Both the position numbers and the translations under genes were made by a program. The notes beneath the pieces were generated by a model, which was given only the letters and a program-made list of their open reading frames with translations, searched no databases and was not told where the DNA came from. From Clostridiaceae bacterium (GTDB lineage: Bacteria; Bacillota; Clostridia; Lachnospirales; Lachnospiraceae), in the NCBI GenBank assembly GCA_910575585.1, contig CAJTGF010000029.1, forward strand, positions 1 to 58,554: a stretch of DNA of 58,554 bases, given 5' to 3'. This document shows positions 27,783-35,711 of this stretch, piece by piece (positions within the stretch are counted from its first letter, which is position 1; the number at the start of each line of letters is the position of its first letter).

Positions 27783-27811
27783 TTGACCGTGAGGGGCTGG
27801 AGGATTATAAT
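27783..27811 (+). promoter_or_regulatory. Promoter of the MscS gene
   Basis: TTGACC (27783-27788), 17-bp spacer, perfect TATAAT (27806-27811), about 60 bases before the start. A short inverted repeat (GTAACC..GGTTAC, about 27712-27742) lies between the divergent genes. Confidence 0.75.
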
Positions 27812-27872
27812 AAATCGGGAAGCATCACGTGGAGAGCCGGAACTATGGGGGAGAATATAGACGGGGGAAGCC

Positions 27873-28673
27873 ATGAATAATCTGTTGGAGATCGGGATCT
27901 TTATCCTTATCGAGATAATCTTAAACCGAATGGTCAATCTGGCTTTTCGGATCATGTCCAAAAAGCACAAGTCCGTTCATCTGCGGTTTTTAAAGAGCGC
28001 CGCCAATTTTCTGGTAGCGCTGGTGGTAACGTACTGTCTTGCCCAGCAGTTTGAGGTGACGAAAGATATCAGCCGGGTGCTTTTGCAGAGCAGTTCCCTG
28101 ATTGTGGCCATTGCCACGTTTGCGGCCCAGCAGGCCCTTGCGAACGTTATAAGCGGTTTTTCGCTTTCCGTGTCCAAACCCTACAATGTGGATGACAAGA
28201 TAAAAGTAGTCCAGGGCAGCAGCATTGTGGCAGAGGGGATGGTAAAGGACATTACCATACGCCATACGGTGATACGCCAGTTTAACGGGGAGTGCTGCAT
28301 TGTGCCTAACTCGGTCATGGACATGGCCATTATCACCAACACGAATTTTAACGGGGATATCGGCAACTTTCTGGAGGTGGAGGTATCCTACGACTCTAAT
28401 ATTGAGGAGGCTATGGCGGTGCTGCAGAAGGTGTGCATCGAACATCCCCTGACCCTGAATACCAGTGAGAACGGCGTATTCGCCAAAGGGTATACGCAGA
28501 ACGGGGTGGTGCTTAAGACCACCATATGGACCAAAAATCTGGACCACAGTTTTCAGGCGTGCAGCGATATCCGGGTGAAAATTCTTCGGGAATTTAAAAA
28601 GCGCAATATCTGCGTTCCGTATCAGACCGTGACCATAACGAATAGCCCCATGGCCGGTGAGGAAAACGGGTAA
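27873..28673 (+). CDS. Small-conductance mechanosensitive channel (MscS family)
   Basis: 266-residue membrane protein that opens under membrane tension to release solutes. Two to three N-terminal membrane segments (NNLLEIGIFILIEIIL, then ANFLVALVVTYCLA), a pore-lining third helix (SSLIVAIATFAAQQALANVISGF split over the typical Ala/Gly pattern), and a beta-domain (VDDKIKVVQ, IRHTVIRQFNGECCIVPNS). Full length. Single gene. Confidence 0.93.
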   Translation: MNNLLEIGIFILIEIILNRMVNLAFRIMSKKHKSVHLRFLKSAANFLVALVVTYCLAQQFEVTKDISRVLLQSSSLIVAIATFAAQQALANVISGFSLSVSKPYNVDDKIKVVQGSSIVAEGMVKDITIRHTVIRQFNGECCIVPNSVMDMAIITNTNFNGDIGNFLEVEVSYDSNIEEAMAVLQKVCIEHPLTLNTSENGVFAKGYTQNGVVLKTTIWTKNLDHSFQACSDIRVKILREFKKRNICVPYQTVTITNSPMAGEENG

Positions 28674-28678
28674 TCTTA

Positions 28679-28707
28679 TTGACTATATTGTATAAAATAA
28701 GTATAAT
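28679..28707 (+). promoter_or_regulatory. Promoter of the 28.8-30.4 kb operon
   Basis: TTGACT (28679-28684), 17-bp spacer, perfect TATAAT (28702-28707). Confidence 0.75.
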
Positions 28708-28801
28708 ATAATGGAAATTGTATGCGAGGCTGATGCGGGCAGGGCATCAGGAGGCGTTTCTTTACATAAATAGGAGATAGAAAACGAATCGGGAGGAAAT
28801 C

Positions 28802-29173
28802 ATGAGCGAGGCATATGGCAAAAAAGAAGAAGAACTGCATCGGCTTCTGACCATTTACAAGGAGAACTGGAGGGATGATCACAAGTTTTTTTCCGCCAGG
28901 GATCTGGAGCTGGCTGTAAATGGTCTGTGTGAGAGAGCGTATGAAATGGCGGAACTGGAGGTGGGGGAGGATATCCTACAGGCAGTTCTTAGCGAGGAAA
29001 AGGCGCCGGATGTCACCTTGAGGCTGGTTATCCGGAGGGAAAGCGGTTCCCGGGTCATGGAAAAGACGGTGGCCTCGTCCCAGGCGCTGACGTATCTGGG
29101 ACAGATGCGGGATGAGGGCGCGCTGAAGGAACTGGCCGGATGGAATGATATTACGGATACCATAGAAGCATAG
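28802..29173 (+). CDS. Unrecognised 123-residue protein
   Basis: Soluble, acidic, mostly helical protein with no recognised domain. GGGAGGAAAT precedes the ATG. It is followed after 15 bases by the Sel1-repeat gene, so the two are an operon and perhaps act together. A clear promoter is upstream. Confidence 0.75.
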   Translation: MSEAYGKKEEELHRLLTIYKENWRDDHKFFSARDLELAVNGLCERAYEMAELEVGEDILQAVLSEEKAPDVTLRLVIRRESGSRVMEKTVASSQALTYLGQMRDEGALKELAGWNDITDTIEA

Positions 29174-29188
29174 GGAGAGGAAAAAGGG

Positions 29189-30436
29189 ATGGGACGTTAT
29201 TTCAGCGATGTGGTGGAAAAAGCCATAGAGGATTTGTTTTACTGTTATGACAATGACAGGGCGAAAAAAGCTGCGGACCGCTTGGCGGTGGCGGTGGAGG
29301 AGCAGGACGACGGCGACGCCTGTTTTTTTCTGTCCTGCTGCTATTTGGGAACGCGCTATAATTGGACGTATCATTCCTTTCAGGAAGACGAGGAGGCAGC
29401 CTACAGACTTCTGGGCAAAGGCATTTCCCTGGGCAGCGCGGCGGCGGTCCTGGGGGCTTTGCGGATCAATATGCTGACGCCGGAGTACCGGGAGATTATG
29501 ACGTTTTCCAGCATCAGGGAGGCATGGGAGGTTATCCTTGAGAAGGCGGAGGCAGGATGTCAGTTCTGTCAGTACATGATCGGAAATACTTACTATTTTC
29601 TGGATACCATCGAGATCGACGATGTAAGGGAAAGCCAGTTTGACAGCGAGGAAGCCTGGGACGGCTGGCGGCAGGCGCAGATGGAGCAGAGTATCCCCTG
29701 GTATGAGAAAGCATTTATGGGCGGTATGGGCCTGGCAGGCCGCAATCTCTACGATTATTACCGGAAGGGAAGAGGGGTTCTGATTCCGTCTGACCCGGAG
29801 AAGGCCATGGACGTGATCCAGCAGGGCGCTGACCGGGGATATCCGGACTGGATGTACTCCCTTGCGAACCGGCTGTTTTTTGACCAGGAGAGGAAAGACG
29901 AAGGGTTTTCCTGGGCGCTGCGGGCGGCGCAGCAGGGATACCTTCTGGCGCTGGATATCGTGGGGGACGGTTACCGCAAAGGCGATGTGGCGGAGCGGAA
30001 TTTTACATATGCGCTGGAGTGCTATGAGAAGAATGTGGCCTATGGAGGCGATCCCTACGCTTACGACAGGGCCGGGGAGATGTATTTTCTGGGACAGGGG
30101 ATCCCTCAGGACTATGAGAAGGCCGTGGAGTATATGGAGCAGGCCTACGCCATGCGCGGCGAGGAGAGCGACGAGCTGGACAAACTGGGGCTTTGTTATC
30201 TGATGGGATACGGCTGTACCCAGGATGTGGAGCGGGGAAAGCGGTTTTTGGAACAGGGAGAGGAAAGCTGGTATAAGAATTACGGCCTGGGGATGATGTA
30301 TACCCAGGGCATGGGAGTGGCTAAGGATATTGACAAAGGCATCGGATACCTGAGGGCGGCGGGGGACTTTGAGCCTGCCAAGAAGGAACTTTCCAGGTAT
30401 AAGAAGGGCTTTTTTGGGGGATGGAAGAGGATCTGA
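29189..30436 (+). CDS. Sel1-like (TPR) repeat protein
   Basis: 415 residues built mostly of Sel1-like helical repeats: examples are AAYRLLGKGISLGSAAA, YRKGRGVLIPSDPEKAMD, AGEMYFLGQGIPQDYEKAVEY and LCYLMGYGCTQDVERGKRF. Such repeats mediate protein-protein contacts. No signal peptide. The partner is likely the small upstream protein, by operon context only. Confidence 0.88.
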   Translation: MGRYFSDVVEKAIEDLFYCYDNDRAKKAADRLAVAVEEQDDGDACFFLSCCYLGTRYNWTYHSFQEDEEAAYRLLGKGISLGSAAAVLGALRINMLTPEYREIMTFSSIREAWEVILEKAEAGCQFCQYMIGNTYYFLDTIEIDDVRESQFDSEEAWDGWRQAQMEQSIPWYEKAFMGGMGLAGRNLYDYYRKGRGVLIPSDPEKAMDVIQQGADRGYPDWMYSLANRLFFDQERKDEGFSWALRAAQQGYLLALDIVGDGYRKGDVAERNFTYALECYEKNVAYGGDPYAYDRAGEMYFLGQGIPQDYEKAVEYMEQAYAMRGEESDELDKLGLCYLMGYGCTQDVERGKRFLEQGEESWYKNYGLGMMYTQGMGVAKDIDKGIGYLRAAGDFEPAKKELSRYKKGFFGGWKRI

Positions 30437-30483
30437 ACAAAATAGGGAAGGCTGCGTCCATGGCGGGAGCAGCGGGATTTTTG

Positions 30484-30524
30484 GCCGTGCCGGAGAGAGT
30501 GATCTGTCTGGCGCGGCTTTTTTT
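30484..30524 (+). terminator. Terminator of the Sel1 operon
   Basis: GCCGTGCC pairs with GGCGCGGC (one G-T pair), followed by seven T. Confidence 0.8.
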
Positions 30525-30725
30525 GTATTGTTTTGTAAAAAAGTAAACATAATCATTAAATTTGTAATATTTTGTAAAATAACGTCAGAAAAAATTCAGT
30601 TATTATAAGGGATTGGTAAAGTCTTATGGAATATAATTTGGTAAAATATTTATAATGGAAACAAATAGAAACAGTGATCGCACATTGGGATGAATTGCGC
30701 GACTATTGGTGAAAGGAGCCGGAAG

Positions 30726-31457
30726 ATGAAGAAATATTTTAAAGTATGGAGAAGTTTGATGTTGTTGGTTATGACCGTGTTTGTTTGTTCCGGCTTCACC
30801 ATAGCGGGCAAAGGCTATGAGGCTTACCGGAAGGCCGTGGGTGAGGTGAGCCTTGAGGATAAGGTGGCTTCCATCCGGCAGAAGGATTCGTTTACGGAGT
30901 TTGAGGAACTTCCCCAGATCTATGTTCAGGCGGTTATGGCTGTGGAGGATAAGAGATTCCAGCGGCATCTGGGAGTTGACCCGATCGCCATCTGCCGCGC
31001 GGTGAGGAATGATATCCTGGCGGGCCGCTTTGTGGAGGGCGGAAGCACCATCACCCAGCAGCTGGCTAAGAACATGTATTTCGGACAGGACAAGGATCTG
31101 ACGCGAAAGGTGGCGGAGGTGTTTGTGGCCATGGAACTGGAGCGGGATTACTCCAAGGAGGAGATCTTTGAGCTGTATGTCAACGCCATTTATTTTGGGG
31201 ACGGGTACTACGACGTGGCATCGGCCAGCCGGGGGTACTTCGGCAAGGAGCCGGAGGAGATGAGCGATTATGAGTGTACGCTTTTGGCAGGCATCCCCAA
31301 TGCGCCTTCCGTGTACGCGCCTACGAAAAACCCGGAGCTGGCGGCTAAAAGGCAGCTTAAGGTATTGGAGCGCATGGAGGTGTGCGGGTATTTTTCCACG
31401 GAGGAGGCTGAGACCGTGGCGGAGACGGTGAGTCTCATGGCTGGATTGGTGCAGTAG
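30726..31457 (+). CDS. Monofunctional biosynthetic peptidoglycan glycosyltransferase (GT51)
   Basis: 243 residues. One N-terminal membrane segment (residues ~8-28), then a GT51 domain that polymerises lipid II: MAVEDKRFQRHLGVD with the catalytic Glu, GGSTITQQLAKNMYFG, RKVAEVFVAMELERDYSKEEI and LLAGIPNAPSVYAP. No transpeptidase domain, so it is an MtgA-like enzyme. The start at 30726 follows AAAGGAG; an open stretch upstream is not coding. The 290 bases before it are AT-rich and hold no other recognised feature apart from the Sel1 terminator. Confidence 0.92.
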   Translation: MKKYFKVWRSLMLLVMTVFVCSGFTIAGKGYEAYRKAVGEVSLEDKVASIRQKDSFTEFEELPQIYVQAVMAVEDKRFQRHLGVDPIAICRAVRNDILAGRFVEGGSTITQQLAKNMYFGQDKDLTRKVAEVFVAMELERDYSKEEIFELYVNAIYFGDGYYDVASASRGYFGKEPEEMSDYECTLLAGIPNAPSVYAPTKNPELAAKRQLKVLERMEVCGYFSTEEAETVAETVSLMAGLVQ

Positions 31458-31532
31458 GGTGTGCATCGGACTGCGGATGTTAGGAACTTAGGGGCAATTT
31501 GGCGTAAATAGAGAAAATAAATTGCTGTATTG

Positions 31533-31766
31533 TTGAGTGAGCAAAGGCGGGGATAGTCGCGGAGCCAGGGAGGGAAGGCAGGCTGTGTGCCGTCCGGGTT
31601 CAGATATGCCAGACATTCCGATGAGCCCAAAACGGGAACCAGGAGGGGTTAGGCCCTCCTGGTTCCCTGGTCTCATCTCCATGGCATAGATTCACCCGCC
31701 CGGCACACAGCCTGCCTTCCCTCCCTGGCAAAAGCAGAATTCGCTGGCCGGGATTTGCTCACTTAA
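31533..31766 (-). repeat. Structured hairpin repeat, copy 2
   Basis: Bounded by TGAGCAAA and its complement. Long closing arms at 31565-31591 and 31702-31728 are perfect 27-bp complements. Inside are the conserved GGGT..TATGCC/GGCATA..ACCC block with opposed GA dinucleotides, the GATGAG/CTCATC stem and a 13-bp apical stem (GGGAACCAGGAGG with its complement). The same core as copies 1 and 3. No coding capacity recognised. Confidence 0.8.
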
Positions 31767-31923
31767 GGTGGTTTTGATAGGGAACGCTGTTTCGACTCTG
31801 TAGTGAAAAGATAACTGCTTTGTCTGCGGTGATAGGTTGTGCATAATATCTATGGGAACGAATCCTGCTTCTATATTTTTCACTGCAAAGTTGAGGCAGC
31901 GTCCCCTACCGAAACCACCTTAA
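31763..31923. repeat. Palindromic spacer between hairpin copies 2 and 3
   Basis: TTAAGGTGGTTT..TAGGGAACGCTG on the left and CAGCGTCCCCTACCGAAACCACCTTAA on the right are inverted copies. With the flanking repeats they make a palindrome of about 630 bp (about 31533-32156). The unpaired centre is about 31811-31875. Confidence 0.75.
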
Positions 31924-32156
31924 GTGAGCAAACCTTAGCCAGCGAATTCTGGTTTTGCCAGGCAGAGGAGAGCTGTCCCGGCAGGGTGAATCTATGCCAT
32001 GGAGATGAGACCAGGAAAACAGGAGGGCCTCACCCCGAGTGTTTTCCGCTTTGGGCTCATCGGAATGTTCGGCATATCTGAACCCGGACGGGACAGCTCT
32101 CCTCTGACTGGCCTCACGACTATCCCCGCCCTTTGCTCACTCAACTAAACAGCAAT
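31920..32156 (+). repeat. Structured hairpin repeat, copy 3
   Basis: Plus-strand copy. The closing arms (31958-31979 and 32090-32111) pair at 21 of 22 positions but have a different sequence from the arms of copy 2, so pairing is kept while sequence changes. The apical stem is also altered on both sides (GGAAAACA with TGTTTTCC). The core segments GGTGAATCTATGCCATGGAG and GGCATATCTGAACCC are conserved. Confidence 0.8.
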
Positions 32157-32249
32157 AAGGTAAAATTGAAGTTCCAGTTTATTTGGGGTAGATTGACAGG
32201 GGGTATAGCAGAATACGGGAAATGAGAGGATTGAGGAAGGAGACAGCAT

Positions 32250-32684
32250 ATGGAGAAGATTTTGGTCAGCGCCTGCCTGTTGGGGCTTGGATGCCGTTAC
32301 AGCGGGGAGCAAAAATCTGATGGCAGGATCCTGGGGCTGCTTGACAGGAAGGATCTGGTGCTGATCCCGGTGTGTCCCGAGCAGCTGGGGGGACTTCCCA
32401 CTCCCAGGGAGCCGGCGGAGAGAAGAGACGGCGGCGTGTGGGACCGAGGCGGGCAGGATGTGACAGAGCAGTTTGTGAAAGGAGCCGGGGAGGCGCTTAA
32501 GCTGGCCCGGCTGTATGGCTGCAGCCAGGCGATCTTAAAGGAGAGGAGCCCGTCCTGCGGCAGTGGAAAGATCTATGACGGAAGCTTTCAGGGGAAGGTG
32601 ACAGACGGGGATGGGATTACTGCGGAGCTTTTGAAGAAAAACGGGATCATGGTTATAGGGGAGAGCGGGGCGGACCGGTTTTGA
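32250..32684 (+). CDS. DUF523 family protein (TudS-like)
   Basis: 144 residues. Family motifs: ILVSACLLGLGCRYSG, PVCPEQLGGLPTPREPAE and LKERSPSCGSGKIYDG, with conserved cysteines that in characterised members hold an iron-sulfur cluster. DUF523/TudS proteins can remove sulfur from thiouracil; the physiological substrate here is unknown. AAGGAGA precedes the ATG. Confidence 0.88.
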   Translation: MEKILVSACLLGLGCRYSGEQKSDGRILGLLDRKDLVLIPVCPEQLGGLPTPREPAERRDGGVWDRGGQDVTEQFVKGAGEALKLARLYGCSQAILKERSPSCGSGKIYDGSFQGKVTDGDGITAELLKKNGIMVIGESGADRF

Positions 32685-32754
32685 CGGTGTGTCCCTTAAG
32701 TTTTCCCCGCCCCGTGAACAGGTAAGGTAATAGATGGAAGCCGGTGGTTGTGTA

Positions 32755-32783
32755 TTGACATTACGGAAGGGAGATGTTATCCT
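32755..32783 (+). promoter_or_regulatory. Promoter of the sdpR-sdpI-like operon
   Basis: Perfect TTGACA (32755-32760), 17-bp spacer, TATCCT (32778-32783), directly ahead of the palindromic operator. Confidence 0.7.
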
Positions 32784-32784
32784 A

Positions 32785-32806
32785 TATTTAGATAATTATC
32801 TAAATA
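32785..32806. promoter_or_regulatory. Palindromic operator, probable ArsR/SdpR binding site
   Basis: A perfect 22-bp palindrome, TATTTAGATAA and its complement, overlapping the expected transcription start. ArsR-type autorepressors bind such sites, and the first gene downstream is of that family. Confidence 0.75.
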
Positions 32807-32838
32807 AGAAGAAAATGGAAGAGGGGTGACGGTGGAAT

Positions 32839-33108
32839 ATGGGGATCCAAAAAACATTTAAGGCGTTATCCGATAAAAATCGGCGGGAGATCCTGGACCT
32901 TTTGAAGGAGGGGCCTATGACAGCGGGGGAGATTGGTCAGCATTTTCCGGTTTCCGGGGCCACCATGTCCCATCACCTGTCGATGCTGAAGGATGCAGGG
33001 CTGATCTTAGATGACCGCCAGGGCAAGTATATCTACTATGAGCTGAATACGTCTGTGGTGGAGGAGCTTATAAGCTGGGTCAGCGGATTGAAAGGAGGAG
33101 CTTCCTAA
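32839..33108 (+). CDS. ArsR-family autorepressor, SdpR-like
   Basis: 89-residue winged-helix repressor: FKALSDKNRREILDLLKEGPMTAGEIGQHF, then the recognition helix SGATMSHHLSMLKDAGLI and the wing DDRQGKYIYYELN. No metal-binding cysteine motif is seen, which fits the SdpR subgroup more than metal sensors. The stop overlaps the start of the SdpI-like gene (TAATG), so the two are coupled. Confidence 0.9.
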   Translation: MGIQKTFKALSDKNRREILDLLKEGPMTAGEIGQHFPVSGATMSHHLSMLKDAGLILDDRQGKYIYYELNTSVVEELISWVSGLKGGAS

Positions 33109-33782
33109 TGAGTGAGAAAAAACAGGGGGGATTTCACAATAAGATGCAGATGGTCATCTTTTTACTGTCTTTGCTGCCGGTGCTTCTGGCAGCCGGGGTA
33201 TACGGGAATTTGCCGGACCGGATCCCTACCAACTGGGGCTTTGACGGCCATGTTTCTTATGGTGGGAAGAGCCAGATCTGGGTTATGGGAGGCATGGGGC
33301 CCTTTTTTGCGGTGTTGTTCTATGTATTGCCAAGCATTGACCCGAAGAGACAAAATTACCGGAAATTTCCCAAGGTGTACCAAAGCTTTCAGCTTTTTTT
33401 GCAGGTATTTATCCTTATTATGGAAGGTATTATCATTACGGAAAGCTTCCGGCCGGGAACCATCCGGGTCAGTATGGTGGTCACGGCTATGTGTTCTATT
33501 CTCTTTATGATGCTGGGAAATATGATGCCCAAGTTCCGTCAGAACTTTTTCTGCGGTTTCCGGACGCCTTGGGCGCTGTGCGACGAGACGGTTTGGAATA
33601 AGACCCACAGGCTGGGAGGGAGAATGATGTTCGCAGCCGGAATCTTGGGGCTTCTGGGAGCGTTTTTTCCCAGTGATAAGGTTAAGATGGCGATGCTTAT
33701 AGGACCGGTGATGGTAGCGACCTTGGTGCCTTATGTAATGAGTTATGTTTGGTTTAGGAAGAGGGAGGAGAAGAGAGAATAG
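33108..33782 (+). CDS. SdpI/DUF1648 family membrane protein
   Basis: 224 residues with about six membrane segments. The N-terminal DUF1648 pattern is YGNLPDRIPTNWGFDGHVSYGGKS; the SdpI part has NMMPKFRQNFFCGFRTPWALCDETVWNKTHRLGGR. In B. subtilis SdpI gives immunity to the SdpC toxin and holds SdpR at the membrane; here no SdpC-like gene is near, so the signal is unknown. Coupled to the repressor by a 1-base overlap. Confidence 0.9.
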   Translation: MSEKKQGGFHNKMQMVIFLLSLLPVLLAAGVYGNLPDRIPTNWGFDGHVSYGGKSQIWVMGGMGPFFAVLFYVLPSIDPKRQNYRKFPKVYQSFQLFLQVFILIMEGIIITESFRPGTIRVSMVVTAMCSILFMMLGNMMPKFRQNFFCGFRTPWALCDETVWNKTHRLGGRMMFAAGILGLLGAFFPSDKVKMAMLIGPVMVATLVPYVMSYVWFRKREEKRE

Positions 33783-33800
33783 AGGTATTTTTAGTAAAAA

Positions 33801-33842
33801 AAGGTTTGCCAAAACTCATAGGTTTTGGCAAACCTTTTTTAT
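33801..33842 (+). terminator. Terminator of the sdpI-like gene
   Basis: AAAGGTTTGCCAAAAC pairs with GTTTTGGCAAACCTTT and is followed by six T. Confidence 0.95.
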
Positions 33843-33941
33843 TCTAATATCAGTCTTACATTATCATAATATCGTCAAATATTCAATAATCTTAACTTAT
33901 TTTATTATGGATTTTTACCCAATATTTTCAAGTAGTTGAAA

Positions 33942-33977
33942 GTGACCAAAACCTATACATTTTGGTCACCTATTTTT
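33942..33977 (+). terminator. Hairpin with T-run ahead of the TnpB-like gene
   Basis: GTGACCAAAA pairs with TTTTGGTCAC around 8 bases, followed by CTATTTTTG. It lies about 45 bases before the TnpB-like start codon and shares the CCAAAA/TTTTGG motif with the terminator at 33801. It may be a terminator, a relic of a transposon left end, or a control element. Confidence 0.55.
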
Positions 33978-34016
33978 GCCCCCTAAAATCAGGTTTTTGG
34001 CAGCAAGGAGGCGGGC

Positions 34017-35348
34017 ATGCCAAAAGATACCATATGCAAGACGGTCCACCAATACAATAAAACCAGGATCTCTCCGGAGGACATGGCTAAGCTTGGGGAG
34101 ATCGCAGAGGACTGCCGCAAGGTGAAAGATCACGTATACCGGCATTACGGAGGCATAAAAGGGCTTGGGAAGCTTTATCCGGGCTATACGATCCAGAATG
34201 AGATGACTGCCAGCGGACTCCGCCAGGAACTGGGGCTGCCGTCTGTGTATTTTTATCTGGCGGTGTTTGACGCGCTGGGTGATATAAAAAGCCAGTGGAC
34301 CCGGACAAAAGCAGCGGTTCTTAAGCGAGTGAACCATAATGAGCATTTGACCCAGGAGGAGAAACATTTCCTCAGATATCTTTTGCGGGTTCACAACGCA
34401 TTTGAGGCGGTTTTAAATCACAGGAGCGTAGTCCTGCCACAGGATCTGCAGAGACAGTACCAGTTCCTGGCCGGCGAAGTGGATGGAAAGAAGATGGAAA
34501 ATTACATTCGCAGGCAGGTTAGGAGCCTTCACGGGAAGCTGTCCGCAGAGAAGGCCCAGGGATTTTCCCTGACCGAGCGGGCTTACCGATATGAAGATCA
34601 CGGGATCTATGTGGCCACCAAAGAGAAGCGCAAACGGATCTTTATCCCTCTTACAGACAATAACCGATACACGAGACAGATCTATATGAAACTGTTTTTG
34701 GAAGAAGGAAACATTGAGATCAAGGTTCCCATTGATGTGGCTGTGAAAAAATACAGGGAATACAAAGGTGATGTGGGCCTGGCTATGGGGATGATGACCA
34801 TGTTTGTCACGGATGAAGGACATCGGTACGGGGACAAACTGGGAGAGTACCAGAGTGAACTGACCCAGTGGGTCCGGGATCAGACGGCGAAACACCGGGC
34901 GGACAGATTGGCCAATCCAGGCAGGAAGAAGTATGACGCAAAGAAGCGGCGATTGAATGAGCGGATTCACAGCTATATTAATATGGAGCTGAACCGTTTT
35001 CTGAAAACAGAGGAGCCAGCGGTGATCTATATTCCCAAACTGCCGGGTTCTGCAAAGCATGGGGGGAATAAAGCCATCAATCACTCCGCTACGATGTGGC
35101 AGAGGGGATATATCAGGAAACGTTTGGAACAAAAGTGTACGCAGCGATCTGTCAGGATCGTGGAAGTGTTTGGAAAGGGTATCAGCAGTCAGTGCAGCCA
35201 ATGCGGCGCAGTGGGAAAGAGAGCCCAGGAGATGTTTTCCTGTTCTGCCTGCGGATTTGAGACAGAGGAAAAGATCAATACCGCAAGGAATGTGAAGAAG
35301 CGGGGCATGGAAGCGGAGGCTGGAAGAGCCAAACAGAGAGTCGTTTGA
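34017..35348 (+). CDS. Nuclease-dead TnpB-like RNA-guided protein (TldR-like)
   Basis: 443 residues, related to TnpB of IS200/IS605/IS607 elements, which are RNA-guided DNA nucleases with a RuvC site of two Asp and one Glu. Here the fold marks remain, but every catalytic position is changed: RuvC-I reads VGLAMG (A256 where Asp is expected), RuvC-II reads VIYIPKL (P340 where Glu is expected), RuvC-III reads EEKINTARN (K419 where Asp is expected). The zinc finger C393-C396...C409-C412 is intact (SSQCSQCG, SCSACG). No TnpA gene is beside it. AAGGAGG lies 6 bases before the ATG. An intact frame without a working site fits an RNA-guided binder or repressor, as in TldR proteins. Role and target are inference. 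Confidence 0.8.
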   Translation: MPKDTICKTVHQYNKTRISPEDMAKLGEIAEDCRKVKDHVYRHYGGIKGLGKLYPGYTIQNEMTASGLRQELGLPSVYFYLAVFDALGDIKSQWTRTKAAVLKRVNHNEHLTQEEKHFLRYLLRVHNAFEAVLNHRSVVLPQDLQRQYQFLAGEVDGKKMENYIRRQVRSLHGKLSAEKAQGFSLTERAYRYEDHGIYVATKEKRKRIFIPLTDNNRYTRQIYMKLFLEEGNIEIKVPIDVAVKKYREYKGDVGLAMGMMTMFVTDEGHRYGDKLGEYQSELTQWVRDQTAKHRADRLANPGRKKYDAKKRRLNERIHSYINMELNRFLKTEEPAVIYIPKLPGSAKHGGNKAINHSATMWQRGYIRKRLEQKCTQRSVRIVEVFGKGISSQCSQCGAVGKRAQEMFSCSACGFETEEKINTARNVKKRGMEAEAGRAKQRVV

Positions 35349-35711
35349 GCGCATGGCAGGACAATGGCCAGGGTGTGTCTGGTCTAATGAGAAGAGATCA
35401 TAGGAGCCGCTGCCTTGATAAGCCAGGATGATGAGTCCTGACTTCATCCGGACGAAGGATTTCCAAGCCGGGACCGGGCGTTGGCTCATGATATAAAAAT
35501 AATACGGCATTAGAAGGCAGATGGATTTTAAAGGTCTGCGCATTGGGTATGCCAGGACTCTGGGAACACAGGTGTCAGCGGTGTTTTCTGCAAGTAGCAG
35601 GAGATGAGATTTTAAGCGGTCTGTGATGTAGCAGGGAGCGAAGCGGGAAGCCGCATCATCGAAAGATGACCAATATACCTTATTTTAAAATGGTTTGGAG
35701 ATGGCAGGAAA
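35349..35711 (+). ncRNA. Putative guide RNA region of the TnpB-like protein
   Basis: 363 bases without a gene, directly 3' of the TnpB-like gene, where TnpB guide RNAs lie. Short stems are visible: CAGGA/TCCTG (35424-35440), CCAAGCC/GGCGTTGG (35463-35484), TGATG/CATCA (about 35622-35658) and the GAAA tetraloop hairpin CATCGAAAGATG (35657-35668). The guide itself and the 3' scaffold end could not be fixed from one genome. Confidence 0.4.

Noticed and set aside
28976-30556. Long open frame of 526 codons on the minus strand
   Set aside because: It lies antisense to the Sel1-repeat gene, has no ribosome site or recognisable domain, and is explained by the codon bias of the real gene.
31692-32081. 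Short frames inside the palindromic repeat region
   Set aside because: They run through inverted repeats on both strands and give related nonsense peptides; the region is non-coding.
33940-35711. Complete IS200/IS605 transposon
   Set aside because: No TnpA (Y1 or serine transposase) gene and no clear left or right end pair were seen; only the TnpB-like gene and flanking hairpins remain.
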